Shown here one piece after another: positions 52,570-61,152 of a stretch of DNA of 64,000 nt (position 1 is the first letter of the stretch; each line of letters begins with the position of its first letter). The notes under the pieces are model-generated. The model did not search any database. It worked only from the letters and a program-made list of their open reading frames with translations, and was not told the origin of the DNA. Both the position numbers and the translations under genes were made by a program. Origin of the DNA: Brevundimonas alba (GTDB taxonomy: Bacteria; Pseudomonadota; Alphaproteobacteria; Caulobacterales; Caulobacteraceae); contig NZ_JAATJM010000001.1 of assembly GCF_011927945.1 (NCBI RefSeq), forward strand, positions 443,501 through 507,500, given 5' to 3'.

Positions 52570-53342
52570 CAGCCGGCGTATTTCGCCAGGTCTTCGTCGG
52601 AGATGTCCTCGTTCGAATAGACGTTCTGAACGTCGTCTTCCGCGTCCAGCGCATCGAGCAGCTTCATCAGCGTGCCGACGGTCTCGCCGGTGACGGCGAC
52701 TTCCGACTGCGGCTTCCAGACGATGGCCGTCGACTTCGGATCGCCCAGCACCTTCGACATGGCGTCGGCCACCTCGTTGAGGTCCTCGAACTTCGTCCAG
52801 ATGGTGTGGCCCGGCGCGTCCTCGTAGATGTCCGGCTTGACCAGATCGCTCTCGACGTCCTGGGCGCCGGCCTCGATGGCGGCCTCCATCACGGCGTCCT
52901 CGCTCCCGGCCTCGGCCTTGTAGATGATCTGGCCGACCCGATCCCACATGAAGGCGACCGAGTTCATCTCGCCCAGCGCCCCGCCGTTCTTGGAGAAGGC
53001 GGCGCGAATGTTGGAGCCGGCGCGGTTGCGGTTGTCGGTCAGGGCCTCGACGATGATGCCGACGCCGCCCGGCCCCCGACCCTCGTAGCGGACCTCTTCC
53101 ATGGTGTCGGCGTCGCCGGACGAAGCCTTGTTGATGGCCCGCTGGATGACGTCCTTGGGCAGGCTCTCGGCCTTGGCGTTGTTCACTGCCAGGCGCAGGC
53201 GCGGGTTCATGGCCGGGTCGGGCAGGCCCGACTTGGCGGCCACGGTGATGTCCCGCGACAGCTTGGAGAAGAGCTTGGACCGCTGCGCATCGGCGCGGCC
53301 CTTGCGGTGCATGATGTTCTTGAACTTGGAATGGCCGGCCAT
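52569..53342 (-). CDS. yebC: YebC/PmpR-family DNA-binding or translation-associated regulator
   Basis: A 257-residue YebC protein with the family start [40 protein letters not shown], the [20 protein letters not shown] signature, and an acidic C-terminal helix. YebC proteins act as transcription factors in some bacteria and, as recently shown for family members, relieve ribosome stalling at proline stretches. The usual neighbour ruvC is 5 kb away. Its leader resembles that of the thioesterase gene at 54141. Confidence 0.93.
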   Translation of the reverse strand: MAGHSKFKNIMHRKGRADAQRSKLFSKLSRDITVAAKSGLPDPAMNPRLRLAVNNAKAESLPKDVIQRAINKASSGDADTMEEVRYEGRGPGGVGIIVEALTDNRNRAGSNIRAAFSKNGGALGEMNSVAFMWDRVGQIIYKAEAGSEDAVMEAAIEAGAQDVESDLVKPDIYEDAPGHTIWTKFEDLNEVADAMSKVLGDPKSTAIVWKPQSEVAVTGETVGTLMKLLDALDAEDDVQNVYSNEDISDEDLAKYAG

Positions 53343-53405
53343 GAGGGTCTCTGTAGTGGGCGCTATCGCTCGCGACGCGTTCGCTCGTGGCTTGAGCGCA
53401 GTCGC
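53343..53405 (-). repeat. 5' leader of yebC, shared with the thioesterase gene (copy 1)
   Basis: Reading away from the yebC start, the + strand has GGGCGCTATCGCTCG, a variable stretch, CGCTCGTGGCTTGAGCGC. The matching leader at 54142-54205 has TGGCGCTACCGCTCG, then CCTCGCTGCTTGAGCGC at the same spacing. GCGCT/AGCGC ends pair, so both can fold as imperfect hairpins just before the start codon. Confidence 0.55.
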
Positions 53406-53506
53406 TGTTCGTCGGCGGGCCGTCTAGCCGATGGAGGGGCGGCTGTCACGGGCAGGAACCGCCAGCTTCGCCGGGCATTCCGGCACTGACCCCGCCGGAG
53501 CCCGCC

Positions 53507-53703
53507 ATGACCGCCGAAGACACCTTCCAGGACGCCGATCTCTATACCGACGAGGACCTCGAGGAGGCCGACATCGTCGAATGGTACGAGGCCCGTCCGG
53601 TCACCGTCCCCGCCGCCGTCGCCACCGGCGCCATCGTCGCCGCCTTCGCCTTCGGCGTGCTGACGGCCGTGGGAGCGCTGGCCCTGATGGGCCGGCTGGA
53701 CGA

Positions 53704-53707
<4 letters not shown>
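53507..53707 (+). CDS. Small single-pass membrane protein, 66 aa
   Basis: A short acidic N-terminus ([20 protein letters not shown]) followed by a helix at about 36-59 ([20 protein letters not shown], approximately). No family recognised. The ATG at 53507 follows GGAGCCCGCC. It is convergent with the thioesterase gene; their stops overlap by four bases. Confidence 0.7.
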
Positions 53708-54141
<434 letters not shown>

Positions 54142-54205
54142 GAGTGTCTCCCCGTTTTTGGCGCTACCGCTCGGCGCGCGGCGCCTCGCTGCTTGAGCGC
54201 GTCTT
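54142..54205 (-). repeat. 5' leader of the thioesterase gene, shared with yebC (copy 2)
   Basis: The 60-base region before the thioesterase start repeats the yebC leader pattern: ATGAG-GTCTC at the start codon, GGCGCTACCGCTCG and GCTTGAGCGC. The distance between landmarks agrees within a few bases, and substitutions are concentrated in the centre. A hairpin or regulator site is the simplest reading. Confidence 0.55.
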
Positions 54206-54284
54206 GTGCGGGCTTCGGTCGAGTCCGCTTGGGGGCCAGCCTTGGGCTTGGCGGACGCGGCGTCAAGCGCCTAGCCTGCCCCGC

Positions 54285-55412
54285 ATGAAGACGATCGCCG
54301 CCGTACTGCGCGCCACGGGCGCCGCCCGTCCCTATGCCGACAGCCGGCCGCTGGGCCTCGAGAGCGTGACCCTCGATCCGCCCGGCCCGGGCGAGGTTCT
54401 GGTGGCGATCAAGGCCGCCGGCCTGTGCCATTCGGACCTCAGCGTCATCAACGGCGACCGGCCCCGACCCATGCCGATGGCGCTGGGCCACGAGGCGGCC
54501 GGGGTGGTCGAGGCGCTGGGCGCCGGGGTCGCTGATCTGGCCGTCGGCGATCACGTCGTCATGGTCTTTATGCCCAGCTGCGGCCACTGCGATCCTTGCG
54601 CCGGCGGGCGGCCGGCCCTGTGCGAGCCGGGGGCGGCGGCCAACGGCAAGGGCGAACTGCTGGCCGGCGGGCGGCGGCTGCATGGCGAGGGGGGCGAGCT
54701 GAATCATCATCTCGGCTGCTCCGCCTTCGCGAGCCATGCGGTGGTCTCGCGCCGGTCGCTGGTGAAGGTCGACGCCGACCTGCCGTTCGAGCACGCCGCC
54801 CTGTTCGGTTGCGCGGTGCTGACCGGGGTGGGGGCGGTGGTCAATACGGCGCGGGTCAAGGCGGGGCAGTCGGTCGCCGTGGTCGGCCTCGGCGGGGTCG
54901 GGCTGTCATCGGTGCTGGGGGCGCTGGCCAGCGGGGCGAGCCCGGTCGTGGCGGTGGATCTCAGCGAGGACAAGGTGGCGCTGGCCCGGAGCCTCGGGGC
55001 GGTGCGGACCGTCAATGCGGCGGACGCCGATGCGGTGGAGCAGGTCCGGGCCCTGACGGGCGGCGGGGCCGACTTCGTCTTCGAGATGGCCGGCAGCGTG
55101 CGGGCGCTGGAGGCGGCGTGGCGAATGACGCGGCGCGGAGGGACCACGGTCACCGCCGGCCTGCCGCCGCCCGAAGCCGCGCTGGCGGTCAATGTGGTCC
55201 AGCTGGTGGCCGAGGAGCGGACGCTCAAGGGCTCATACATCGGGACCTGCGTGCCCTCCCGCGACATCCCGCGCTACGTCGCCCTGTTCCGCGAGGGCCG
55301 GTTGCCGGTGGACCGGCTGCTGACCGGGACCATCCCGCTGGAGCGGATCAACGAGGCCTTCGACCAGCTGGCCGACGGGAAGGCCGTCAGGACGGTGGTG
55401 ACCTTCCCGTAG
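54285..55412 (+). CDS. Zinc-dependent alcohol dehydrogenase (MDR family)
   Basis: A 375-residue medium-chain dehydrogenase. The catalytic zinc ligands are Cys48 (GLCHSD) and His69 (GHEAAG); the structural zinc is bound by Cys99, Cys102, Cys105 and Cys113 (SCGHCDPCAGGRPALC). The Rossmann motif VVGLGGVGLSSVLGAL follows. It resembles class III/benzyl alcohol dehydrogenases (MKTIAAVLRATGAARPY start). The ATG at 54285 begins the conserved strand. The substrate is unknown. Confidence 0.93.
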   Translation: MKTIAAVLRATGAARPYADSRPLGLESVTLDPPGPGEVLVAIKAAGLCHSDLSVINGDRPRPMPMALGHEAAGVVEALGAGVADLAVGDHVVMVFMPSCGHCDPCAGGRPALCEPGAAANGKGELLAGGRRLHGEGGELNHHLGCSAFASHAVVSRRSLVKVDADLPFEHAALFGCAVLTGVGAVVNTARVKAGQSVAVVGLGGVGLSSVLGALASGASPVVAVDLSEDKVALARSLGAVRTVNAADADAVEQVRALTGGGADFVFEMAGSVRALEAAWRMTRRGGTTVTAGLPPPEAALAVNVVQLVAEERTLKGSYIGTCVPSRDIPRYVALFREGRLPVDRLLTGTIPLERINEAFDQLADGKAVRTVVTFP

Positions 55413-55456
55413 CGCCGTGCCAGAAGCGTGACCGGAAACCGCGAGGAGAGACCGCC

Positions 55457-55966
55457 ATGGCCACCGAACTCTACGACCTGACCGTCCCCGTCTTCACCCG
55501 CGGCCTCAAGGCCCTGTCGGCCATCCTGGACAAGGCCGCCGCCCACGCCGCGGAGACCGGCGCCGATCCGCAGGCGCTGCTGGCGCTGCGGCTGGCCCCC
55601 GACATGCACCCGCTGTCGAAACAGGTGCAGATCGCCTGCGACGGCTCCAAGCTGTGCGTCGCCCGCCTGTCCGGCGCCGAGGCCCCGGTCAACGAGGACA
55701 CGGAGACCACGATCGACGAGCTCAAGGGCCGCATCGACGCCACCCTGGCCTTCATGGCCTCCGTCCCGCGCGACGCCATCGACGGTCAGGAGGACCGCGA
55801 GGTGGTCCTGAAATTCCCCGGCGGCGAATGGCCCTTCAAGGGTCAGGCCTATGTCGTCGGCTTCGCCATCCCCAACGTCTTCTTCCACCTGAGCACGGCC
55901 TATGGGCTGCTGCGTCAGGCCGGCGTGCCGCTGGGCAAGCGCGACTTCCTCGGCAATCCGGGCTGA
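55457..55966 (+). CDS. DUF1993 protein
   Basis: A 169-residue helical protein with the DUF1993 marks MATELYDLTVPVFTRGLKAL, DPQALLALRLAPDMHPLSKQ, ETTIDELKGRIDATLAFM, and FFHLSTAYGLLRQAGVPLGK. The fold is a DinB-like four-helix bundle; the histidines (MHPL, FHLS) could bind metal. Function unknown. GAGGAGAGACCGCC gives a strong ribosome-binding site. It follows the alcohol dehydrogenase by 44 bp in the same direction and is probably co-transcribed. Confidence 0.9.
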   Translation: MATELYDLTVPVFTRGLKALSAILDKAAAHAAETGADPQALLALRLAPDMHPLSKQVQIACDGSKLCVARLSGAEAPVNEDTETTIDELKGRIDATLAFMASVPRDAIDGQEDREVVLKFPGGEWPFKGQAYVVGFAIPNVFFHLSTAYGLLRQAGVPLGKRDFLGNPG

Positions 55967-55976
55967 GCCCGCCCCC

Positions 55977-56417
55977 ATGAGCGAGCCCGCGATGCGTCGC
56001 CTGATCGACCTGCCCGGCGTCGACGATCTGGAGCTGAAGGCGCTGATGAAGCCGCGCCTCGCCGATCCCGACCTGATCGACGACCACCCGGAGGTCGACG
56101 AGGTCGCCCGCGCCGCCTTCGGCCTGACCCCGGCCGAGGCCGCCGACGTCCCCCTGCCCGCCGACTGGCCCGATCATCTGCGGGAGCTGCACCGCCAGTC
56201 CCCCGCCGACCTCGTCGAGGCCTTCGAGGCCGAGGGCTGGGACGTCACCGACAAACGCCGCAAACCCCTGCGCCTGCTGCCCCTGTTCGCCCTGCCCCTG
56301 GCGCTGGCCGCCCGCGGCGTGGCGGGGACGCTGCCGTTCGTGGCGGAGCCGGATCATCCGACGACGGACTGGGGGGCCAGTCTGAAGGCCGAGGCGGGGC
56401 GGTTCAGGAAGCGGTGA
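55977..56417 (+). CDS. Hypothetical protein, 146 aa
   Basis: A cytoplasmic protein starting MSEPAMRRLIDLPGVDDLEL. It is acidic and helical in the first two-thirds (PEVDEVARAAFGLTPAEAAD ... DLVEAFEAEGWDVTDKRRKP) with a hydrophobic stretch LRLLPLFALPLALAARGVAG that could be a membrane helix. No family recognised. It begins ten bases after the DUF1993 stop and its last 14 bases overlap a convergent gene. Confidence 0.6.
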   Translation: MSEPAMRRLIDLPGVDDLELKALMKPRLADPDLIDDHPEVDEVARAAFGLTPAEAADVPLPADWPDHLRELHRQSPADLVEAFEAEGWDVTDKRRKPLRLLPLFALPLALAARGVAGTLPFVAEPDHPTTDWGASLKAEAGRFRKR

Positions 56418-56667
56418 GGGCTGCCGCGTCCTCCGCCCCGGCCGCTTTGTTCAGATCGGCCTGATAGTCGGCCATGAAGAGCAGGCCGGGGACGATGAAG
56501 TCGGCGTAGTCCGCCTTGCCGCGCGACTGCAAGGTCCAGAGAAAATAGAACTCGCGGTCGAAGCGCGGTTCGAGCGAGCCGTCGGCGATGCGGTCGAGGC
56601 GGATGCGCTGGATGGCGCGGTAGAAGGCATCCCGACGGCGGACGCGGGCGGGTCGGCGGGGTCTCAT
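56404..56667 (-). CDS. Small hypothetical protein, 87 aa
   Basis: The protein begins MRPRRPARVRRRDAFYRAIQ, basic at the N-terminus and helical (IQRIRLDRIADGSLEPRFDR, EFYFLWTLQSRGKADYADFI). No family recognised. Three in-frame ATGs are close together; the third, 56667, is six bases after GGAG. Longer in-frame versions run into the repeat region and are rejected. It sits downstream, on the same strand, of dispersed element copy B. Confidence 0.6.
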   Translation of the reverse strand: MRPRRPARVRRRDAFYRAIQRIRLDRIADGSLEPRFDREFYFLWTLQSRGKADYADFIVPGLLFMADYQADLNKAAGAEDAAALTAS

Positions 56668-56720
56668 TGGCATCTCCATTCGGCGGCGGGCAGCGGACGG
56701 CAGGCATGGGTTAGCGTCCT

Positions 56721-57223
56721 CCGTGGCGAGAGCCGCGGAAGGTGGGGAGGGCGCGGGGCGACCGGGCCTCGCCCGGCGTGAGTTTAGTTTTACCGTTTCG
56801 ACGAGACAGGCTGCCCCGCGCAGTCGTTTTCCACACGCCCTCCGACTGGCGGCCCTGCATTCGGGCCTTTGACGGATCACACGGCGACAGCCTCACGACT
56901 GCCGACGCGGGGGGGCCTACCGCCGCTGTTGCGACGTCCTCAACCCCACCTGAAGCGCGCGGCGAGCAAGCAGGCAGGATCCATCCCTGCCCGCGAGGAC
57001 CCCCGGACTCTCCATCGCCCGGGCTTCATCGCTCGACCACAGCCCGCCGCCATCGAGGAACGTGGATCCGACGCCCTCCCCACCGACGGGATGGGTGAAT
57101 TATGCGCCCGAATTCGAGCGTGCGCAGAAGATCGGTTTGAGAAAAGGCGAAGGTGTTGAAAAGGCGGAGGTTCGTCCGCGCTATCCGACTATAGAAACGC
57201 GGATTGTAAGCACAGCGTCATGG
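56721..57223. repeat. Dispersed two-copy element, copy B: nested hairpin module plus 125-bp tail
   Basis: The stretch 56668-57224 has no convincing gene. At 56721-56738 a hairpin CCGTGGC/GCCGCGG closes a GAGA loop. The hairpin module follows: outer stem GCGCGGGGC/GCCCCGCGC (56751-56759 with 56813-56821), inner stem CCGGGC/GCCCGG (56762-56776), and TTACCGTTTCGACG (56790-56803). The tail 57099-57223 matches copy A's 34137-34261; 57179-57223 is identical. The outer stem is a different sequence from copy A's but still pairs. The tail ends one base before the stop codon of the methyltransferase-like gene. Confidence 0.7.
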
Positions 57224-57224
57224 C

Positions 57225-57839
57225 TTAGGCGGCGAGCGCGGCAGCGGCGGTCCATTGGTTGGCCATCGCCTCTGCAATGCCGGGGAAGAACCGAGAGCGC
57301 TCCTTCCACCGGTCTGGCGACGGCGGCATGTGATGAACCCGGGGATCGCGGCCACTGACGATGTTGGTCGGGACTAGTGGCGGCAGGTTCTTCAGCCAGA
57401 GGCAGGTCCGCTTGGTTTCGCCGTGACCGAACTGCCAAGGCTGGATGCTCTGAGCGAAGTCCTCGAAATTCACGATCCGGGCCTTGGCATGTTTGTGCAT
57501 CACGGGGTTCTCAATGGCGATGCGATCAATGGGCGCGTTCCAGAAGTCGGAAAACAGCGCCGCTCCCTCGTCCAGCGCCGCCCACATCTCTTCCTTTGTC
57601 CGTCCGGGCGGGGGCACCGTCAGCCAGCGGACGCCGGAGTTGCACAGCCGAGTGCACGGCGGATGCGCGACCATCAGCAGGTCCCAACCGTCGTTCAGCA
57701 GGTCGCGGGCGTCCCCGACGATATGCCGGTTCGAGCCGTCTTCGCTGGGCAGGAGATCGCAGGACCATGCATCGTGGCCGAGAGCGAGGAAGGCGTTGCG
57801 GACCGTGCCGCTGTATTCGCAAGCGACTAGGACCCTCAC
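57225..57839 (-). CDS. Phage-type C5-cytosine-methyltransferase-like protein, 204 aa
   Basis: A protein starting MRVLVACEYSGTVRNAFLAL, the SAM-binding-like strand and helix seen in phage C5-methyltransferases. DLLMVAHPPCTRLCNSGVRW occupies the position of motif IV (PPC plus Thr where DNA C5-methyltransferases have PCQ), and AIENPVMHKHA that of motif VI (ENV/ENP). There is no target-recognition domain, so it is short. This family is common on phages and islands and often annotated DNA methyltransferase; activity is unproven. Base use and flanking repeat copy B suggest transfer. Confidence 0.7.
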   Translation of the reverse strand: MRVLVACEYSGTVRNAFLALGHDAWSCDLLPSEDGSNRHIVGDARDLLNDGWDLLMVAHPPCTRLCNSGVRWLTVPPPGRTKEEMWAALDEGAALFSDFWNAPIDRIAIENPVMHKHAKARIVNFEDFAQSIQPWQFGHGETKRTCLWLKNLPPLVPTNIVSGRDPRVHHMPPSPDRWKERSRFFPGIAEAMANQWTAAAALAA

Positions 57840-58043
57840 CGCCTTGGCTCCCCAGCCGCTTCTGAAAGATGCCCCACGTGGTTGCCCTTTGACGCTGCCC
57901 GGCGAGCTCCGGGCGCGTTCGAGGCTCGACCATAGGCACTAAGAAAATACCAGGATAGGTTGCTCGACTAGAGCGCGAAGTTCGCTGTGGACCACAAGAT
58001 TCTGACGCTTGATCGGAGCGGAACAAATAATGAACATGCCTGG

Positions 58044-58271
58044 ATGTCTGACGTCCGTATTGTCCACCTCGCCCGCTCGCGTTTCCTGCCGAATGCGGGC
58101 GGCGGCACAGTCTTCTGCGTCATGACCTATCGGGGGGAGCCGGGTCGTGCTCTCGCTTACCTGATCCCCGGGCAGTATCCGGAGTTTGAAGGTGAACAGG
58201 CATGGTTCCGGGTGCGCTGGTTCTCCAAACGTCGCAGGGAATTCATCGAGCAGGTCGAGGGCAAGGGATGA
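58044..58271 (+). CDS. Small hypothetical protein of the accessory island, 75 aa
   Basis: A protein starting MSDVRIVHLARSRFLPNAGG with a beta-rich middle (GTVFCVMTYRGEPGRALAYL) and an aromatic C-terminus (AWFRVRWFSKRRREFIEQV). No family recognised. A GTG at 57987 would add 19 residues. Its stop overlaps the next ATG (ATGA), so the pair is translationally coupled. Codon use is less GC-biased than in the surrounding core genes. Confidence 0.6.
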   Translation: MSDVRIVHLARSRFLPNAGGGTVFCVMTYRGEPGRALAYLIPGQYPEFEGEQAWFRVRWFSKRRREFIEQVEGKG

Positions 58272-58384
58272 AGAACGACCGGACGGAAGTCCTGATGATC
58301 ACGGCCTTGGTCGTGTGCACCCTTGGCCAAGCCGCGGCTACGGTATTGCTGCTGTTATCCCTTTGGAGGCACTTGCCAGCTTAG
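58268..58384 (+). CDS. Tiny single-pass membrane protein, 38 aa
   Basis: MKNDRTEVLMITALVVCTLG begins a 38-residue protein with one helix (about 9-32, LMITALVVCTLGQAAATVLLL) and a short basic C-terminus. Overlap with the previous stop (ATGA) supports it as real. Single-helix proteins in such islands can be toxins, holin-like or regulators; nothing proves any of these. Confidence 0.5.
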   Translation: MKNDRTEVLMITALVVCTLGQAAATVLLLLSLWRHLPA

Positions 58385-58438
58385 CCAGTCCCGCTGATTG
58401 TCAGTCAGGAGACAATCGAAAGCAGGGGCGTCGCAGCC

Positions 58439-59362
58439 GTGAAGGGTGTCTTCGACACAAAGAGGGACTCCGGCTACAGTGACAGCCTCGCTGACTGGTA
58501 CCATTTCCCTACCCGCCGCGACTACATGGAAGTCGCCCAAGCGGTGGAAGGCGACTGGATTCTGTACCGCGAGCCACAGCGGAATGGGGGTCGTAAAGCA
58601 TACATCGGAACCGCCCGGGTGGTCTCCGTCGTGCCGGACAAGGACAATCCCGGGCACGCCTACGCAAACGTAGCGGACTTCTTCCCCTTCGATCCTCCTG
58701 TCCCGTTTTCCGGAGCACCGAATGGTCGGTATTGGGAAGCGTCACTCCGCGACATAGGCGACCCCGCACTGGTCGGCCGCTCCGTCCAAGGGAAGTCGTT
58801 GCGGCTCCTCTCTGATGCCGATTTTGCCGCGATTGCCGCTGTTGGTCTGGGAAGCGCGCTACTCCCGGAAAACTTGAAGCGCTACGGCCCTACGGGTGGC
58901 GAAGCCAATGACGTCCCCTCTTTCCTTGTTTCAGACTTGGATGACGATACGTTCGTGCGGCGCATCCAAGCTACGCTCATCAACCGCAAAGTGCGCGACG
59001 CCAACTTCCGCCGGATGGTTTGCCAAGCTTATGACGACACGTGTGCTGTCACGGGTTTGCGGATCATCAATGGGGGTGGCCGGTCCGAGGTCCAAGCCGC
59101 ACATATCTGGCCTGTCGAGCACGGCGGCCCGGACACGATCCGGAACGGACTGGCTTTGTCGGGAACCGTCCACTGGATGTTCGACCGCCATCTGATCTCG
59201 CTTACCGATGACTATCGTTTGCTCGTCGCGCACAATCGAGTGCCGGAGGCCCTGCGCGGCCTTTTCGAGCGGCAGATGGATCGCATTCGCTTGCCCAAGA
59301 GCGAAAGTCAGTGGCCCGACCCCAAGTACGTCAGCCGGCATCGGGAACGATACGGGGCGTAG
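58439..59362 (+). CDS. HNH endonuclease with an unrecognised N-terminal domain
   Basis: A 307-residue protein, start GTG at 58439. Residues about 165-300 form an HNH_2-type nuclease: FRRMVCQAYDDTCAVTGLRI (zinc/fold region) then SEVQAAHIWPVEHGGPD, NGLALSGTVHWMFDRHLISL, giving His222, Asn236 and His245/Asp249 as the catalytic set. Residues 1-160 (DYMEVAQAVEGDWILYREPQ ... AYIGTARVVSVVPDKDNPGH) look like a beta-rich domain of the size of EVE/SRA-type base readers. This arrangement suits a modification-dependent restriction enzyme, an inference. Confidence 0.78.
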   Translation: MKGVFDTKRDSGYSDSLADWYHFPTRRDYMEVAQAVEGDWILYREPQRNGGRKAYIGTARVVSVVPDKDNPGHAYANVADFFPFDPPVPFSGAPNGRYWEASLRDIGDPALVGRSVQGKSLRLLSDADFAAIAAVGLGSALLPENLKRYGPTGGEANDVPSFLVSDLDDDTFVRRIQATLINRKVRDANFRRMVCQAYDDTCAVTGLRIINGGGRSEVQAAHIWPVEHGGPDTIRNGLALSGTVHWMFDRHLISLTDDYRLLVAHNRVPEALRGLFERQMDRIRLPKSESQWPDPKYVSRHRERYGA

Positions 59363-59433
59363 AGCACTCCGGCTACCCGCCCATCTGGCCGCATGCGTTG
59401 CCTATTGTCGGCTTTTAGCATCAGATCGTCTCC

Positions 59434-60162
59434 ATGGGGCGGACACTGTTCTCTATATGTGCGGTTGTATTGGCGGTGGCCCTCGGCGGCTCATCGGCCC
59501 GTGATAGCCATCCATCGGAGACAGGCCTTGCCGGCACAACCAAGAGCGCCAGCACGCCCATTGCGTCCACTCCGCTTGCGGTTGTTGTCGTTGAAAGCGA
59601 TGCGCAGGCTGAGAGAGACAGGCAAAGCGAAGCCAAGTCTGACGAGCATGAGCGCCTAAACCTGAGAGCGCAGCAGAAGGCCGCGAACGCCGCCTACTTC
59701 GCGGCGTGGTTCTCCGGCATCAGCACCCTCCTTGTTATCGGCGCCCTCGTTCAGACCAGTCTGGCCAACATGCGTCAGATGCGCGCCTATGTCGGCATCG
59801 ATAAAGTCCGCGTCACCGAGATGGACGATGGGGGGCAAGAGTTCAGTGTCGTCGTGAAGAACTTTGGTCAAACCCCAGCCTATCGGTTTGATGGCCATTG
59901 CGAGCTTCGCGTGGGCGAGCACGTTATCCGCACTGATTATCCGCCCGACGAGATCATGCCCGTGCACAACGTCAACATGACCTTCACGGTCGCTGCGGCA
60001 GCCATGGCAAAAGTGCGCGCCGGCGAGATGAAGCTCTCAATAGTCGGCGGCGGCACCTACAAGGACCTTGCCCGGCAGCGACGCCGGATGTGCTTCTCGA
60101 TGGAATACCACGTCGCCACCGAGTCTTTGATCGCATACGGCGGTGAGAACCGAGCAGATTAG
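59434..60162 (+). CDS. Membrane protein of the accessory island, 242 aa
   Basis: A protein with an N-terminal signal-like helix (MGRTLFSICAVVLAVALGGS), an acidic coiled helix (ESDAQAERDRQSEAKSDEHE), a second membrane helix (about 93-112, WFSGISTLLVIGALVQTSLA) and a periplasmic or cytoplasmic beta domain (MRAYVGIDKVRVTEMDDGG ... VVVKNFGQTPAYRFDGHCEL). The RAYVGI...KNFGQTPAY pattern recurs in hypothetical proteins of mobile regions. Function unknown. Lower GC than neighbours. Confidence 0.7.
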   Translation: MGRTLFSICAVVLAVALGGSSARDSHPSETGLAGTTKSASTPIASTPLAVVVVESDAQAERDRQSEAKSDEHERLNLRAQQKAANAAYFAAWFSGISTLLVIGALVQTSLANMRQMRAYVGIDKVRVTEMDDGGQEFSVVVKNFGQTPAYRFDGHCELRVGEHVIRTDYPPDEIMPVHNVNMTFTVAAAAMAKVRAGEMKLSIVGGGTYKDLARQRRRMCFSMEYHVATESLIAYGGENRAD

Positions 60163-60196
60163 CATCCGGGCATGACGGCAGGGGGTATGATCCCCC

Positions 60197-61009
60197 CTAC
60201 GCCCTGTCCCTCACCCGCATCGCGCCGCCGCTGCCCGTTTCCACCTCGAACCGCCCTGTCGCCCGGATCAGGTCGGACAGTTTGGCGTAGCCGTAGCTGC
60301 GCTGGTCGAAGTCCGGGTAGGCGTTCCTCAGACGGTTGGCGATGCCGCCGGCGTTGACCCAGCCGTCGCCGTCCTCGTCCATGTCGGAGATGACGGTGGC
60401 GATCAGGCGGGCGGCCTCGGACGGGGGGCGTTTGCCGGGGGCGGGCTCGGCCTTTGACGGGGCGGCGGACGCGGATGGCGCGTCGGGCGCGGCGCGGCGG
60501 GCGGCGCCGGGCGCGGGGGCGGGCCGGTCGTCCGGCTGCTCGGCGGCGGGGACGCTGAGGTTCTCGGTGTAGATGAAGCGGGTGCAGGCCTGACGGAAGC
60601 TCTCGGGCGTCTTGCGCTCGCCGAAGCCGTAGACGTCGACCCCCTCCTCCCGAATGCGCGAGGCGAGGCGGGTGAAGTCGGCGTCGGAGGAGACGAGGCA
60701 GAAGCCGTCGAACCGGCCCGAATGGAGCAGGTCCATCGCGTCGATGACGAGGGCGATGTCGCCGGAGTTCTTGCCCTTGGTGTTGGCGAAATTCTGCTGG
60801 GGCTGGATGGCGTAGCGGGCCAGCACCTTGGTCCAGCCCTGGATCTGGTTGGAGGCGAAGTCGCCGTAGATGCGGCGGGCGGAGGCCTCGCCGAGGGTGG
60901 CGATCTCGGTGAACAGGGCCTCGGCGATGCGCGGCGAGGCGTTCTCGGCGTCGATCAGGACGGCGAGGCGGGGGGCGCGGTCGGCGCCTTTGTGGGCATC
61001 AGTCGCCAT
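60197..61009 (-). CDS. NYN-domain ribonuclease-like protein with C-terminal OST-HTH/LOTUS domain
   Basis: A 270-residue protein. The NYN (PIN-like) domain (about 13-150) has the acidic set Asp20 (LIDAEN), Asp84 and Asp90 (SGDIALVIDAMD), and Asp109-Asp111 (SSDADFTRLASRI), expected to bind Mg2+ and cut RNA. After a low-complexity Ala/Pro linker (about 155-200), an OST-HTH/LOTUS domain (about 200-268, LIATVISDMDEDGDGWVNAG ... SYGYAKLSDLIRATGRFEVE) ends the protein. LOTUS domains bind RNA or G-quadruplex RNA. The pairing is known for LabA/MARF1-like proteins. The target is unknown. Confidence 0.9.
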   Translation of the reverse strand: MATDAHKGADRAPRLAVLIDAENASPRIAEALFTEIATLGEASARRIYGDFASNQIQGWTKVLARYAIQPQQNFANTKGKNSGDIALVIDAMDLLHSGRFDGFCLVSSDADFTRLASRIREEGVDVYGFGERKTPESFRQACTRFIYTENLSVPAAEQPDDRPAPAPGAARRAAPDAPSASAAPSKAEPAPGKRPPSEAARLIATVISDMDEDGDGWVNAGGIANRLRNAYPDFDQRSYGYAKLSDLIRATGRFEVETGSGGAMRVRDRA

Positions 61010-61152
61010 GGGGGTCGAGCTCTCCGGTCGGGGGTGGTGTGGCGCGGCGGCGGGGACGGGTCAACCGGGGAACGGCCGAGGTTGGCGGCGAAATCGGCAC
61101 GATTGTCGGGTCACGTACAGACGCTGGGGCGGGAGGGGGTAGGTTCGCCGCC

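Noticed and set aside
56711..56896. A 61-residue minus-strand ORF in copy B
   Set aside because: It is Arg/Gly/Pro-rich, overlaps the hairpin module and does not keep its frame in copy A.
57225..60162. The accessory island as a tRNA-integrated element
   Set aside because: No tRNA gene, integrase or attachment-site duplication was seen at either end; only the copy-B tail borders it.
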